Of a DNA stretch of 47,696 bases, positions 36,888 through 45,502 are shown piece by piece; position 1 is the stretch's first letter, and each line of letters begins with the position of its first letter. The stretch comes from Opitutus sp. GAS368 (GTDB lineage Bacteria; Verrucomicrobiota; Verrucomicrobiia; Opitutales; Opitutaceae), in NCBI GenBank assembly GCA_945869845.1, contig CAMBRG010000011.1:1-47696 (forward strand). Reading direction: 5' to 3'. The position numbers and the translations under genes were made by a program. The notes under the pieces were generated by a model, which worked only from the letters and a program-made list of their open reading frames with translations, was not told the DNA's origin and ran no database searches.

Positions 36888-37903
36888 GGCTGCTTGAGGG
36901 AATAGCGCCCAGTTTTTTTACCCCCGACTTTTTCCACTAATCCCGCTTCGAGCAAGGGGCGCAGCAGATCCATCGCTCCTTGGCGGGATACTGCGAGCGC
37001 CGCCCACAGCTCGGCGGGCGACGTGCCGCCATGGTCGCGTAGCAACTTCAACAGCAACTCCTGCTTGGGGCGCAGCACGAGCTTTTCCGGCGATTTGACG
37101 TTGTAGGCCTGCACGCGCAGCCACACCTGCTCCAAGGTCTGGCGCAGACCTTCTGCACTGTATTCCAACCAGCCCGTGAGATCTTCTCCCGCGAGGCGCA
37201 CGGCGTCGAGCGCGGCATAGTAACCCGGGCGGTCCTGCCAGTAGTATTCGTCCACGGTGAAAATGTGGTAGCTGTCGAACCCGCGCCGGTAGAGTTCCCA
37301 CAGGGCCAGGGCGCGTCCCGTCCGCCCGTTACCATCGGCGAAGGGGTGGATGTCCTCGAAACGGTAGTGCAGGATTGCGGAACTCAGGACCGGGGAGAGC
37401 TCCGTGGATCGCTTGTTCCACCATTCCAGCAGTTCAAACATCAGCCCGGAAACATCCGTCGCGGGTGGTGGGATGTGTTTCCCCACCCGCACCGAGATCG
37501 TCCGATAGCTGCCCGCCGTTCCCTGGTCCATGACCGTGTCTGCCAGGATTCGGTGGAGTTCAAACAGGTCGTCATGGCGGATCGCCTTCTTTTTCGCGTT
37601 TTTCTCCACGTAGCGCAGGCCCGCGAAGTAGTTCAACACCTCGCGCTGTGAACGCTGGTCGGACGCCGCCGACGGGCGCCCTTCTTCCAGCGCCCGCACC
37701 TGCTTTAACGTCAGTGGATTGCCCTCGATGGCGGTGGACGCGTGGCCGTTGCGTGTCCGGGTGTCCTTTTGCAGCGCGGGAATCCAGGAAAGCTCCACCG
37801 ATGCGCCCAAAATACGTTCCCTCAGGGCCGCGATGCTCTCCACCAACGCCAGCAGGCGGGGGCGGATCGTGAATTGAGGTTCGTAGGCCACAAAATGAGT
37901 CAA
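36884..37903 (-). CDS. fic: Fic-domain protein from a type I restriction locus
   Basis: The protein has 339 residues. The start is the TTG at 37903, because it overlaps the stop of the small frame before it (TTGA) and gives MTHFVAYEPQFTI, the usual opening; a GTG at 37891 is possible. The Fic motif HPFADGNGRTGR is complete at 186-197, so AMP transfer from ATP to a target hydroxyl is expected. The inhibitory motif STAIEGN at 56-62 means a self-inhibited, class II-like Fic. The last 70 residues form a winged-helix-like domain (LLLKLLRDHG to GRYSLKQP). Fic genes of this type are commonly found inside hsdM-hsdS-hsdR operons. Here it is the only intact gene of that island. Confidence 0.92.
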   Translation of the reverse strand: MTHFVAYEPQFTIRPRLLALVESIAALRERILGASVELSWIPALQKDTRTRNGHASTAIEGNPLTLKQVRALEEGRPSAASDQRSQREVLNYFAGLRYVEKNAKKKAIRHDDLFELHRILADTVMDQGTAGSYRTISVRVGKHIPPPATDVSGLMFELLEWWNKRSTELSPVLSSAILHYRFEDIHPFADGNGRTGRALALWELYRRGFDSYHIFTVDEYYWQDRPGYYAALDAVRLAGEDLTGWLEYSAEGLRQTLEQVWLRVQAYNVKSPEKLVLRPKQELLLKLLRDHGGTSPAELWAALAVSRQGAMDLLRPLLEAGLVEKVGGKKTGRYSLKQP

Positions 37904-38019
37904 GTATAAGTCAATCCATGAGTCAAGCGGGCTCGGAGCAGACCGGCGAAGGCTTGGTGCAGGAGCGACTGGGTCAATGCCTCCGGAACGGCGATGGTGC
38001 TGGTTTTGGCTTTGCTCAT
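37900..38019 (-). CDS. 39-residue frame coupled to fic, possible remnant of a restriction gene
   Basis: It starts at the ATG at 38019 (MSKAKTSTIAVPEALTQSLL) and stops within the fic start (TTGA overlap). EALTQSLLHQAFAG resembles the closing helix of HsdS specificity subunits, which often end in LLHQAFxGEL. It may be the last part of hsdS or another island gene that has acquired a new start, or a short leader that couples translation to fic. The upstream codons up to the palindrome stay open but do not resemble HsdS. Confidence 0.4.
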   Translation of the reverse strand: MSKAKTSTIAVPEALTQSLLHQAFAGLLRARLTHGLTYT

Positions 38020-38049
38020 GACAGCGGAGGCAGGGTTGAGGTGGTGCCA

Positions 38050-38071
38050 ATCCCGTCGAATTCGACGGGAT
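38050..38071. repeat. Perfect 22-bp palindrome upstream of the fic unit
   Basis: Two 11-base arms (ATCCCGTCGAA and its complement) meet without a spacer, 31 bases before the small frame that leads into fic. A spacer-free dyad of this size is typical of an operator for a dimeric regulator, or of the inner end of a rearranged element. It is not followed by T. Confidence 0.6.
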
Positions 38072-38315
38072 AAGGCGGCGAAGCCAGCGCCAGCATCACC
38101 CCGACCCTGCGCAACAGCCGTTTGCGAAATCGACCCAGAAAATCATCACCCGCGTCCTCTGCCCTCCGTCGCTCTTTGTCGCCCCGCCCAAACTCCGCTC
38201 CGCCCCTGCGTCATCCTCCCGATTTTTGTTTGCCCTCCCCCCGCCCGTTCCGTTTTTCCTTTTCGGCAACAGGGGACGTTCCGCCCGCGGGCCTGACTCG
38301 GTTGCACCGCAACCC
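38072..38315. other. Non-coding gap between the fic relic and purA
   Basis: No convincing gene is visible on either strand. The purA promoter should lie here. The 100 bases before purA are rich in C and T and contain no clear ribosome-binding sequence. Confidence 0.4.
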
Positions 38316-39860
38316 ATGTCCCTCCTCCCTTTTTCTAGCCAACTCATCGCCGACGTCGGTATCTCCCTCGGAGACGAAGGCAAAGGCCGCCTCATCCCCG
38401 AGGTCGCCAACGAACTTCGCGGCACGCCCCACGCCGTCTCCGTCGTCCTCAAGGTCAACGGCGGCGCCAACTCCGGCCACACCGCCGGCGGCATCAAACT
38501 CAACCTCCTCCCCGCCGGCGTCGTCGTCCGCGACGCGAAACACCTCTGCATCGGCTCCGGCGTCGTCGCCGACCCGCGCAAAATCTGGTGGGAAACCAAA
38601 CCCCTCGAGGCCAAGGGCCACGCCATCCTGTCCCGCCTCCTGATCGACGAGCGCACGATGGTCACCGATCTCACCCACCGCCTGCTCGACCTCGCGTGGG
38701 AAGACTACCGCGAAAATGTCCTCGCCGAGGAACCCCGCGGCTCCACCGGTCGCGGCATCACCCCCGCCTACGCCGACGAGATCGGCCAGTGGCAGATGAC
38801 GTTTTCCGACTTCCACGCCGGCCCCAATTTCTTCGCCCGCAAACTCGCCCAACGCGCCGACCGCGCTCTGCGCGTCATCCAACACGTCTGCCGCGTCAGC
38901 CCCGAAACCTTCGCCGGCTTCTTCGACAAACTCACCGTCGCCGAACAGCGCGCCAACGCCGAAGCCATCGAGCTCGGCATCTTTCCCAAAGAAGAATTCG
39001 ACTTCACGCGCTTCCGCGGCATCGAGCCCTTCACGCTCAACCTCGACGCCCTCACCCAGGTCACCTGGGCCGCCGGCGTCGCCCTCGCGCCGAACATCGG
39101 CGAGGTCCGCGAGCTCATCCTCCGCGAGCTGCACGCCGGCCGCACCATCATCGGCGAATTCGGCCAAGCCTACTGGCTCGACAAGCGCCACGGCTTCTCG
39201 CCCAACGTCACCGCCTCGCATACCTACACGCCCGAGTTCTTCGAGAGCGCCGGCATCCCCGTGCAGCGCATTCACACCTTCGGCGTCGCCAAGGCCTACG
39301 ACACCAAGGTCGGCACCCACACCTTCCTCACGCAGATGGACGACGCCCACCCGCTCGCCATCAAACTCAAGCGCATCGAATTCGGCACCAGCACCGGTCG
39401 CCAGCGCATGGTGGGCTGGTTCGACGCCGTGGAAAAAGGCGACGCCCTCCGCTATGGCGGTTTCCAAGACGTGATGATCAACAAATCCGACGCCCTCACG
39501 CACGAAGGCGATTGGCAGGGCGATCTGCTCATCTGCACCTCCTACCAAGACGCCTCCGGGAAAATCTTCCACCACGTCCCACGCAACGAAGCCGTCCGCA
39601 AAACGCTCAAGCCCGTTTACACGCGCCACCCCGGCTGGACTGAAGACATTTCCAAAATCCGCCACTTCGCCGAGCTCCCGAGAAACGCCGAGCGCTACGT
39701 CGCCGCGATGATGAAGAGCATGCTCGACGTCGCCTACGCCGGCGAGCCTTGGCCCGCCGCCGATAAACTCCCGAACCTCCGCTACCTCGGCGTCGGCCCC
39801 GAGCCGTCCCAAATCATCAAAGACGTCCCCGCCACCGCCGACCTCGTTAAGTTGATCTGA
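38316..39860 (+). CDS. purA: Adenylosuccinate synthetase, long divergent form
   Basis: The protein has 514 residues from the ATG at 38316, about 80 more than the usual 430. It converts IMP, aspartate and GTP to adenylosuccinate, the first committed step to AMP. The P-loop-like GDEGKGR starts at 19 with catalytic D20. The second catalytic site appears as NGGANSGHT with H55 instead of the common GGx[16 protein letters not shown] replaces GTTGRGIGPAY. The middle ([20 protein letters not shown]) and several loops are longer than in E. coli PurA. All catalytic residues that I can place are kept, so I expect activity. Confidence 0.88.
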   Translation: MSLLPFSSQLIADVGISLGDEGKGRLIPEVANELRGTPHAVSVVLKVNGGANSGHTAGGIKLNLLPAGVVVRDAKHLCIGSGVVADPRKIWWETKPLEAKGHAILSRLLIDERTMVTDLTHRLLDLAWEDYRENVLAEEPRGSTGRGITPAYADEIGQWQMTFSDFHAGPNFFARKLAQRADRALRVIQHVCRVSPETFAGFFDKLTVAEQRANAEAIELGIFPKEEFDFTRFRGIEPFTLNLDALTQVTWAAGVALAPNIGEVRELILRELHAGRTIIGEFGQAYWLDKRHGFSPNVTASHTYTPEFFESAGIPVQRIHTFGVAKAYDTKVGTHTFLTQMDDAHPLAIKLKRIEFGTSTGRQRMVGWFDAVEKGDALRYGGFQDVMINKSDALTHEGDWQGDLLICTSYQDASGKIFHHVPRNEAVRKTLKPVYTRHPGWTEDISKIRHFAELPRNAERYVAAMMKSMLDVAYAGEPWPAADKLPNLRYLGVGPEPSQIIKDVPATADLVKLI

Positions 39861-39904
39861 TCCCCGCAGGGTCTCACCTCGTGTGAGGCCATCCCCGCGC
39901 GGCC

Positions 39905-41239
39905 TCAAAAATCCTGCAAGCGCCCCTCGCCCGGACCGCGCTGCGGCGCGAGTCGCGCCATCACTTCGCCGAGCAGGTAAATCGATCCCGTCAGGACCAC
40001 TGCATCATCGGGCCCGCCCGCCGTGCATTCATCGCGGCTGGGAAAAATTGTCTCCACCGTAGAGCGCACCACCCGCCCGCCGCGCGCCGCAAAACTCGCC
40101 GGCAACAACGCCTCCAGTTCTTCATAGCCGCAGGCCCGCCCTTGCTGCGGCACGACGAAGTGGATCTCCCGCGCGGAGTGGCAGATCGTCTCCAAGAGCG
40201 GCCGCGCCCGCACCGCGCCCAATACCCCGGTAACCACCACCGGCGCCCGTCCTGTCTCCGCCACCAGCCGCGCCAAGCTCGTCTCCAGCACCTGCGCGCC
40301 GTCCGGATTGTGCGACGCATCGAGCACCACGAGCCGTCCGCCGAGCCGCACCCGTTGCCAACGCCCTGGCCAATCGACCTGCATCAACCCACGCGCGATC
40401 AACTCGTCCGTCAAAACCGCGCCCACCTTTGCTTCCCGCGCCGCCAATTCCCGCGCCGCCAGCGTCGCCGTCGCCGCATTCCAACGTTGGTAATCCCCTT
40501 CCAAATTAGTCGCCGGATACTTCCCCAGATCCTCGCCAAACTCCGCCACCACACTCACGACCCGCGACCCGCACTCGGCCGCCCGCGCGCGGATCACCCG
40601 CTCCACCGCCGGCAGCACCCGCCCCATCACGACCGGCACGCCCGGCTTGATGATTCCGGCTTTCTCCGCCGCGATCAGCTCGACCGTATTGCCCAACATC
40701 TCGCAGTGATCGAGCCCGATGGATGCGATCACACTCACCGCCGGCGTCACGACATTCGTGGCGTCGAGCCGGCCGCCAAGGCCGACCTCGATCACGTTCA
40801 CATCGCACTTTTTCCGGGCGAACTGCAAAAAAGCCATCGCCGTCATGAACTCGAAAAAACTCGGATGATCGTCCGCGCCGCCCTCGTCCGCCAGTCGCGC
40901 CGCCATCGGCCGCAGTTCCTGCGCGTAGGCCATGATCTCGCGCTCGCCCAGCAACACCCGATCCACCTGCACGCGTTCGCCCAACCTCACGAGGTGCGGA
41001 GAGGTGTAGAGCCCGCGCCTCAGTCCCGTCTCCTTCAAGATCGCATCGAGCATCGCTGCGACCGAGCCCTTGCCGTTGGTCCCCGCAATATGCACGCAGG
41101 GCACCGCACGCTCCGGATGCCCCAACGCACCTGCCAGCAGTCGCATCCGGTCGATGCCAAACTTCAGGCCCTGCGCCTTCAGGCTGAAGAGATAATCTTG
41201 CACCGCCGCATAATCGGCGAGTTTCAGTTCGTCACCCAT
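39905..41239 (-). CDS. folC: Dihydrofolate synthase / folylpolyglutamate synthase
   Basis: The protein has 444 residues from the ATG at 41239; a TTG 15 bases upstream is less likely. It belongs to the Mur-ligase-like family. The nucleotide loop is GTNGKGS at 53-59. Other conserved parts are FEFMTAMAFL, NVIEVGLGGRLDATNVV, SIGLDHCEMLG and VVLDASHNPDGA at the start of the C-terminal domain. It adds glutamate to dihydropteroate or tetrahydrofolate in the cytoplasm. It is the last gene of a minus-strand run ruvX-truA-comF-accD-folC; accD-folC order is also found in E. coli. It is convergent with purA, with 44 bases between. Confidence 0.94.
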   Translation of the reverse strand: MGDELKLADYAAVQDYLFSLKAQGLKFGIDRMRLLAGALGHPERAVPCVHIAGTNGKGSVAAMLDAILKETGLRRGLYTSPHLVRLGERVQVDRVLLGEREIMAYAQELRPMAARLADEGGADDHPSFFEFMTAMAFLQFARKKCDVNVIEVGLGGRLDATNVVTPAVSVIASIGLDHCEMLGNTVELIAAEKAGIIKPGVPVVMGRVLPAVERVIRARAAECGSRVVSVVAEFGEDLGKYPATNLEGDYQRWNAATATLAARELAAREAKVGAVLTDELIARGLMQVDWPGRWQRVRLGGRLVVLDASHNPDGAQVLETSLARLVAETGRAPVVVTGVLGAVRARPLLETICHSAREIHFVVPQQGRACGYEELEALLPASFAARGGRVVRSTVETIFPSRDECTAGGPDDAVVLTGSIYLLGEVMARLAPQRGPGEGRLQDF

Positions 41240-41282
41240 GGCTTGGAAAAACAACGCCGCACCCCGGCAGCCCGGGACGCAC

Positions 41283-42152
41283 TCAGTTTTCGCCGGCGAC
41301 CGCCCCCGGCCGTTTCCTCGTGTGCAACGCCGCGAGCAGGTCCCGCAGCCGTTCGCGCATTTCCAATCGCGGCACGATCTGGTCGATCAGGCCGTGCTTG
41401 AGCAAAAACTCCGCCGTCTGAAACCCCGGCGGCAGCGATTGCTTCGTGGTGTCCTTGATGACCCGCGCGCCGGCAAAACCGATCAACGCCGCCGGCTCCG
41501 CGATGATCACGTCGCCCAACGTCGCAAAACTCGCCGTCACTCCGCCCATCGTGGGGGACGTCAGCACCGAGATAAACGGCAACTTCGCCTCCGCCAGCCG
41601 ACCGAGCGCCGCGCTCGTCTTGGCCATCTGCATCAGCGAGAAAATTCCTTCCTGCATGCGCGCACCGCCCGAAGCACTGAAGATGATGCACGGCACTTTC
41701 TTCTCCAACGCTGCCTCGATCGCCCGCGTGATTTTTTCGCCCGCGGCCGCACCCATCGCGCCGCCGCAGAAACGGAAGTCCATCACCGCCACCGAAACTT
41801 TGATCCCAAGGATCTTGCCCATCCCGCAGATCACCGCCTCAGGCAGGCCGCTCTCTTTCTCATAGCGTTTGATCCGGTCCGGATACGCCTGCGAATCCAC
41901 AAACTTCAGCGGATCGGCCGAAGTCACCCCGGCGTCCGCCTCAACAAAGGTGCCGCCGTCGAACAGCGACTCGATCCGCGCCCGCGCCCCGATCGGAAAA
42001 TGATGCCCGCTACGCGGCACCACCATCAGGTTGTCCTCGATCTCCTTGTTGAAAAGAATCTCCCCCGTCAGCGGGTCTTTCGTGTAGAGTCCCTCCGGGA
42101 TTTCTTTCTTGGCGGTTTTGCGGACTTTGTAGGTCGGTTTGTCGAAATGCAT
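41283..42152 (-). CDS. accD: Acetyl-CoA carboxylase carboxyltransferase beta subunit lacking zinc-ribbon cysteines
   Basis: The protein has 289 residues from the ATG at 42152. The carboxyltransferase fold is complete: [49 protein letters not shown] and [13 protein letters not shown]. With AccA it transfers carboxylate from biotin to acetyl-CoA in fatty acid synthesis. The N-terminal part aligns with E. coli AccD ([16 protein letters not shown]), but the four zinc-binding cysteines are replaced by D26, T29, V45 and S48. The zinc ribbon, linked in E. coli to substrate and RNA binding, is therefore absent or metal-free. A start further upstream would overlap comF and adds no cysteines in this region. 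Confidence 0.93.
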   Translation of the reverse strand: MHFDKPTYKVRKTAKKEIPEGLYTKDPLTGEILFNKEIEDNLMVVPRSGHHFPIGARARIESLFDGGTFVEADAGVTSADPLKFVDSQAYPDRIKRYEKESGLPEAVICGMGKILGIKVSVAVMDFRFCGGAMGAAAGEKITRAIEAALEKKVPCIIFSASGGARMQEGIFSLMQMAKTSAALGRLAEAKLPFISVLTSPTMGGVTASFATLGDVIIAEPAALIGFAGARVIKDTTKQSLPPGFQTAEFLLKHGLIDQIVPRLEMRERLRDLLAALHTRKRPGAVAGEN

Positions 42153-42172
42153 GGCGAAAAGAGGAACGAGAA

Positions 42173-42898
42173 TCAGCCGTGAGCGAAGGTGACGACGTCG
42201 AGTTTCAAAGCCCCGGCGCGACGCAGGACCCGCGCGCAACTGTTGAGCGTGGAACCGGTGGTGAAGACATCATCAACGAGCACATATTTTTGACCCGGAG
42301 TAAGCGTTACGCCCGGAGCCAGTGCAAAGGCATTTTTGAGGTTCGCCTGCCGCGTTTTGCGGTCGAACGCCGTCTGCGTCGGCGTGTCCACCTCCCGCCG
42401 CAACACCTCCTCGACCCGCCCGCCTCCGAGCCGCGCCAAACTCGCCGCCAGCAACGCGCTTTGGTTGAATCCCCGCTCCCGCGCCTTCCGCGGATGCAGC
42501 GGCACCGGCACCAGCACCGCACCCGTCACCACCGCCAGAATCTCAGACGAACGCCGAAATATTTCCGCCATGTCCGCGACCACCTGCCGCCCGCGATGAT
42601 ACTTAAGCTCGATCACGAGGGCGCGCGCCGCTCCTTTAAACAGCACCGCCGTGCAGCCCGATCCAAACGCCGGGTTCAACCCTGCGCAATGCGGACACGA
42701 CCGCTCGCCGTCGACGACCCCGTAGAACGGCGATCCGCACGTCGAGCAGTGCGGAGCCACCACAAAGTCGAGTTGCCCCGCGCACTTCACGCAGATGTGG
42801 TTGAACCCGCTCCTTTCGACCACGCCCCTACACCCCACACAGGACGGCGGAAACACCACGTCGCCCAACCCGCGCCACAGTTCGCCGAGCCCGCTCAC
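42173..42898 (-). CDS. comF: ComF-family phosphoribosyltransferase-like protein
   Basis: The 241-residue protein begins with four CxxC pairs (C20/C23, C36/C39, C51/C54, C68/C71) forming the zinc-binding region of the family. It continues as a type I phosphoribosyltransferase fold. The PRPP-binding signature is [14 protein letters not shown]. ComF proteins take part in DNA uptake (ComF, GntX) or phosphate-ester metabolism, without a settled reaction. [20 protein letters not shown] is a strong family marker. The gene overlaps truA by 4 bases and lies 20 bases before accD. Confidence 0.92.
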   Translation of the reverse strand: MSGLGELWRGLGDVVFPPSCVGCRGVVERSGFNHICVKCAGQLDFVVAPHCSTCGSPFYGVVDGERSCPHCAGLNPAFGSGCTAVLFKGAARALVIELKYHRGRQVVADMAEIFRRSSEILAVVTGAVLVPVPLHPRKARERGFNQSALLAASLARLGGGRVEEVLRREVDTPTQTAFDRKTRQANLKNAFALAPGVTLTPGQKYVLVDDVFTTGSTLNSCARVLRRAGALKLDVVTFAHG

Positions 42899-43668
42899 CG
42901 GTAGAGCACCTTCTCCAAAAAAAGCCCCTGCGGCGGCGCCGTCCGCACGGCGTTCGTCCGCACTTTAGCCGCCAAGATCGCCCGCACCGCCTCCGCCGGC
43001 ATCCGCCCTTCGCCCGCCGCCACCAGCGCGCCCGCGAGACTCCGCACCATCTTGTAGAGAAATCCGTTGGCCTCCGCCGTGATCCGAACCTTCGCCCCCC
43101 GCCGCGCGATTTCGAGCCGCCGCAAATCCCTCACGGTCTCTTCGCGCTCCGTGCCGTTAAACGCCGAAAAAGCCTTAAAATCATGCGTGCCGCGCAACGC
43201 CGCCGCAGCCGCTTCCATCGCGACGAAATCGAGCTCGCGAAACACCGGCCAGCAATACGGCCGGGTAAACGGATCCGCATCCCCGAGGTGCAGGTGGTAC
43301 ATGTAGATCTTCCCCGTCGCCGAGAACCGCGCATGAAACTCCGGGGCCACCTGCCGCACCGAGCTGATCTGAATCGCAGGCGACAACTCCGAGCGCATCG
43401 CCGCCAACAGCCGTTCCGCGCCATGCCGCCACTCCGCCTCAAAGTGAAATACCTGCGCCCGCGCGTGCACGCCCGCGTCTGTCCGCCCGCTGCCGTGAAT
43501 CCGCCGCGGTGAGCCAAAAATCTGCGTCAGCCGCGCCTCGATTACATCCTGAATGCTGTTTCCTCCCACTTGGCTCTGCCAACCGGCAAACGGCCCGCCG
43601 TCGTAAGCGCACACGCACTTCCAACGCGTGCCTCCCTTACCGGTGTCATGCTCTTTGGTCTCTGTCAT
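42895..43668 (-). CDS. truA: tRNA pseudouridine(38-40) synthase TruA
   Basis: The protein has 257 residues. The catalytic aspartate is D64 in GSGRTDAGVHA. Y22 in CAYDGGPFAGWQ opens the first half, HDFKAFSAFNG and ITANGFLYKMVR-like text (ITAEANGFLYKMVRSLAGAL) close it. It converts uridines 38-40 of the anticodon arm to pseudouridine. The stop overlaps the comF start, so translation is coupled. Confidence 0.95.
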   Translation of the reverse strand: MTETKEHDTGKGGTRWKCVCAYDGGPFAGWQSQVGGNSIQDVIEARLTQIFGSPRRIHGSGRTDAGVHARAQVFHFEAEWRHGAERLLAAMRSELSPAIQISSVRQVAPEFHARFSATGKIYMYHLHLGDADPFTRPYCWPVFRELDFVAMEAAAAALRGTHDFKAFSAFNGTEREETVRDLRRLEIARRGAKVRITAEANGFLYKMVRSLAGALVAAGEGRMPAEAVRAILAAKVRTNAVRTAPPQGLFLEKVLYR

Positions 43669-43758
43669 TGCTCAGAGTCCCGCCCCCGCGGGACGACGTG
43701 GCAATCCATCTCGCCGCCCGACGCGCGTCCCGCGCCAACCTCCATCTTCCCCTTTCCC

Positions 43759-44193
43759 TCAGCGCAATTCATCCGGCGGAATCTGCGGAAACTTTTGATC
43801 CAGGAAATCCTGTAGAATCAGCGTCGCCGCCCGCGAATCCACAATCCCGCTCGCCCGCACCTCGCGTCGTCGATGTTTAGAGATGGTGGACTCCGCCTCA
43901 TGGCTCGTGAGCGTTTCGTCAACGAGGTGCACCGGGAGCCCGAGTTCCGCCTTCAACCGCGCGGCAAACGCATCCACTTCCTTCGCTTTAAATCCCGCCG
44001 TGCCATCCATGTTGAGCGGATAGCCGAGGACGAGATCCGTGGCCCGCCTCGCCTTCACCAGCGCCACCATTCCGGCCCACCGCCGTTCAACCTCGGCTTC
44101 CACTTGCGCCGGCAACGGCGTCGCCACGCCAATCTCGTCGCCGAAGGCGAGCCCTAGCCGGCGAGTGCCATAGTCGATCCCGATGCAGCGCAT
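43759..44193 (-). CDS. ruvX: RuvX/YqgF-family RNase H-fold nuclease
   Basis: The protein has 144 residues, normal for the family. Catalytic acidic residues are D7 in IGIDYGTRRLGLA, the glutamate in VDETLTSHEAE, and the aspartate in GIVDSRAATLIL. VLGYPLNMDGTAG is the conserved loop. YqgF proteins process the 5' end of pre-16S rRNA in E. coli and were named Holliday junction resolvase-like. It is the first gene of the minus-strand run and is divergent from the MoeB-rhodanese gene. Confidence 0.95.
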   Translation of the reverse strand: MRCIGIDYGTRRLGLAFGDEIGVATPLPAQVEAEVERRWAGMVALVKARRATDLVLGYPLNMDGTAGFKAKEVDAFAARLKAELGLPVHLVDETLTSHEAESTISKHRRREVRASGIVDSRAATLILQDFLDQKFPQIPPDELR

Positions 44194-44271
44194 GATCCGA
44201 TTCCGCCGGCCTCTTCCGCGCGGCGCAATTTCATTTGCGACTCAACCTGCACCCGCTCTCTTTTCCCGACT

Positions 44272-45444
44272 ATGGCCGCCGTTTCGACTCCGACTCTCAC
44301 TCCCGCCGAACTCGCGCGCTACAGCCGGCATATTCTCCTAGATGAGCTCGGCGTCGCCGGCCAACAAAAGCTCGCCGCCGCCCGTGTCCTCGTCATCGGC
44401 GCCGGCGGTCTCGGTAGTCCCGCCGCCCTTTACCTCGCGGCCGCCGGCGTGTGCACCCTCGGCATCGCCGACTTCGACCGCGTCGAAACCCACAACCTTC
44501 AGCGCCAACTTCTCCACCAGGACTCCACCGTCGGCGAACTCAAGGTCACGTCCGCCGCGCGCCGCCTGCGCGCCACCAATCCGTTCATCACCGTCATCGA
44601 ACACCCCGAGGGCGTCACGGTCGCCAACGCTCTCGCGCTCTTCGCCGGCTACGATGTCGTCGTCGACGGCACGGATAATTTCTCAAGCCGTTACCTCAAC
44701 AACGACGCCGCCGCTCTTGCGCGCCGGCCTCTGGTCTATGGGAGCGTCTACCGCTTCGAGGGCCAGGTGAGCGTCTTCAACCCCGCCCGTGGCGGCCCTT
44801 GCTACCGCTGTCTTTTCCCCGAACCGCCCGCGGCCGGCACCGTCCCCAATTGCGGTGAGGCGGGCGTCCTCGGCGCGCTCTGCGGCGTCATCGGCAGTCT
44901 TCAGGCGCTCGAAGCGGTCAAGCTCATCACCGGCATCGGCGAACCGTTGCGTGGCCGCCTGCTCACCTACGACGCCCTCGGCCAAAAATTCTCCACCCTT
45001 AAAATTCCCCGGGACCCCGCCTGCCGCCTCTGCGGCGCCGAACCTATCATCACCACACTCGATCCCGCTCGCTACGATTTTACCTGCGCTCCCGCTCCAC
45101 TCCTCATGACACCCGAATCCGTCCCACTCGAACTCACCGTCAAAGCATCGCACCTCCTCCTGACCAACGCCGCATCGGACACGCACCTGATCGACGTGCG
45201 CGAGCCCTTCGAATTCGAGATCTGCGCGATCGCCGGCGCCGAACCGATCCCGATGCGCCAGATTCCCGAGCGTCTCGGTGACCTGCCACGAGAGAAACAC
45301 CTCCTCATCCACTGCCATCACGGCGCCCGGAGCCTCCGCGTGACCGAGTATCTCCGCGCCCAAGGTTTCGCGCGCGTGAGCAATGTCGCCGGTGGTATCG
45401 AGGCCTGGGCCGAGCAGATCGACCCCACCCTCCGCCGCTACTAA
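44272..45444 (+). CDS. moeB: MoeB/ThiF adenylyltransferase with C-terminal rhodanese domain
   Basis: This 390-residue protein is of the MoeZ/MOCS3 type. Residues 1-270 are the E1-like adenylation domain: nucleotide loop GAGGLGS at 43-49, DGTDN at 132-136, zinc cysteines C177/C180 and C251/C254, and the conserved C194 in PNCGEAG. Residues about 290-390 are a rhodanese domain with active cysteine C348 in LIHCHHGARS. It activates the C-terminal glycine of a ThiS/MoaD-like carrier and may then sulfurate it for molybdopterin, thiamine or thiolated tRNA. No MoaD, ThiS or Moa gene lies in this window, so the pathway is open. Confidence 0.93.
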   Translation: MAAVSTPTLTPAELARYSRHILLDELGVAGQQKLAAARVLVIGAGGLGSPAALYLAAAGVCTLGIADFDRVETHNLQRQLLHQDSTVGELKVTSAARRLRATNPFITVIEHPEGVTVANALALFAGYDVVVDGTDNFSSRYLNNDAAALARRPLVYGSVYRFEGQVSVFNPARGGPCYRCLFPEPPAAGTVPNCGEAGVLGALCGVIGSLQALEAVKLITGIGEPLRGRLLTYDALGQKFSTLKIPRDPACRLCGAEPIITTLDPARYDFTCAPAPLLMTPESVPLELTVKASHLLLTNAASDTHLIDVREPFEFEICAIAGAEPIPMRQIPERLGDLPREKHLLIHCHHGARSLRVTEYLRAQGFARVSNVAGGIEAWAEQIDPTLRRY

Positions 45445-45456
45445 ATCGCGGCCGCC

Positions 45457-45484
45457 GGAGGGCAGGGTCTCCGACCCGCCCTCC
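45457..45484. repeat. Dispersed GGGTC-GACCC palindrome, copy 5
   Basis: This is the best-paired copy: GGAGGGC, bulged A, GGGTC, loop TCC, GACCC, GCCCTCC, giving 12 pairs. It lies between the convergent moeB and DNA polymerase genes and could serve as a bidirectional transcription barrier, although there is no T-tract. Confidence 0.7.
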
Positions 45485-45502
45485 CTCGCCGACGCGCGCC
45501 GC

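Noticed and set aside
39861-39904. Possible hairpin terminator between convergent purA and folC (CTCAC/GTGAG and GAGGCC/GGCCTC).
   Set aside because: The stems are short, and the run of A on the right belongs to the last folC codons; no T-tract follows on either strand in the right place.
38211-39908. 565-codon open frame on the strand opposite purA.
   Set aside because: It is a Gly/Ala/Glu-rich antisense shadow typical of high-GC genes; purA on the other strand has clear family motifs.
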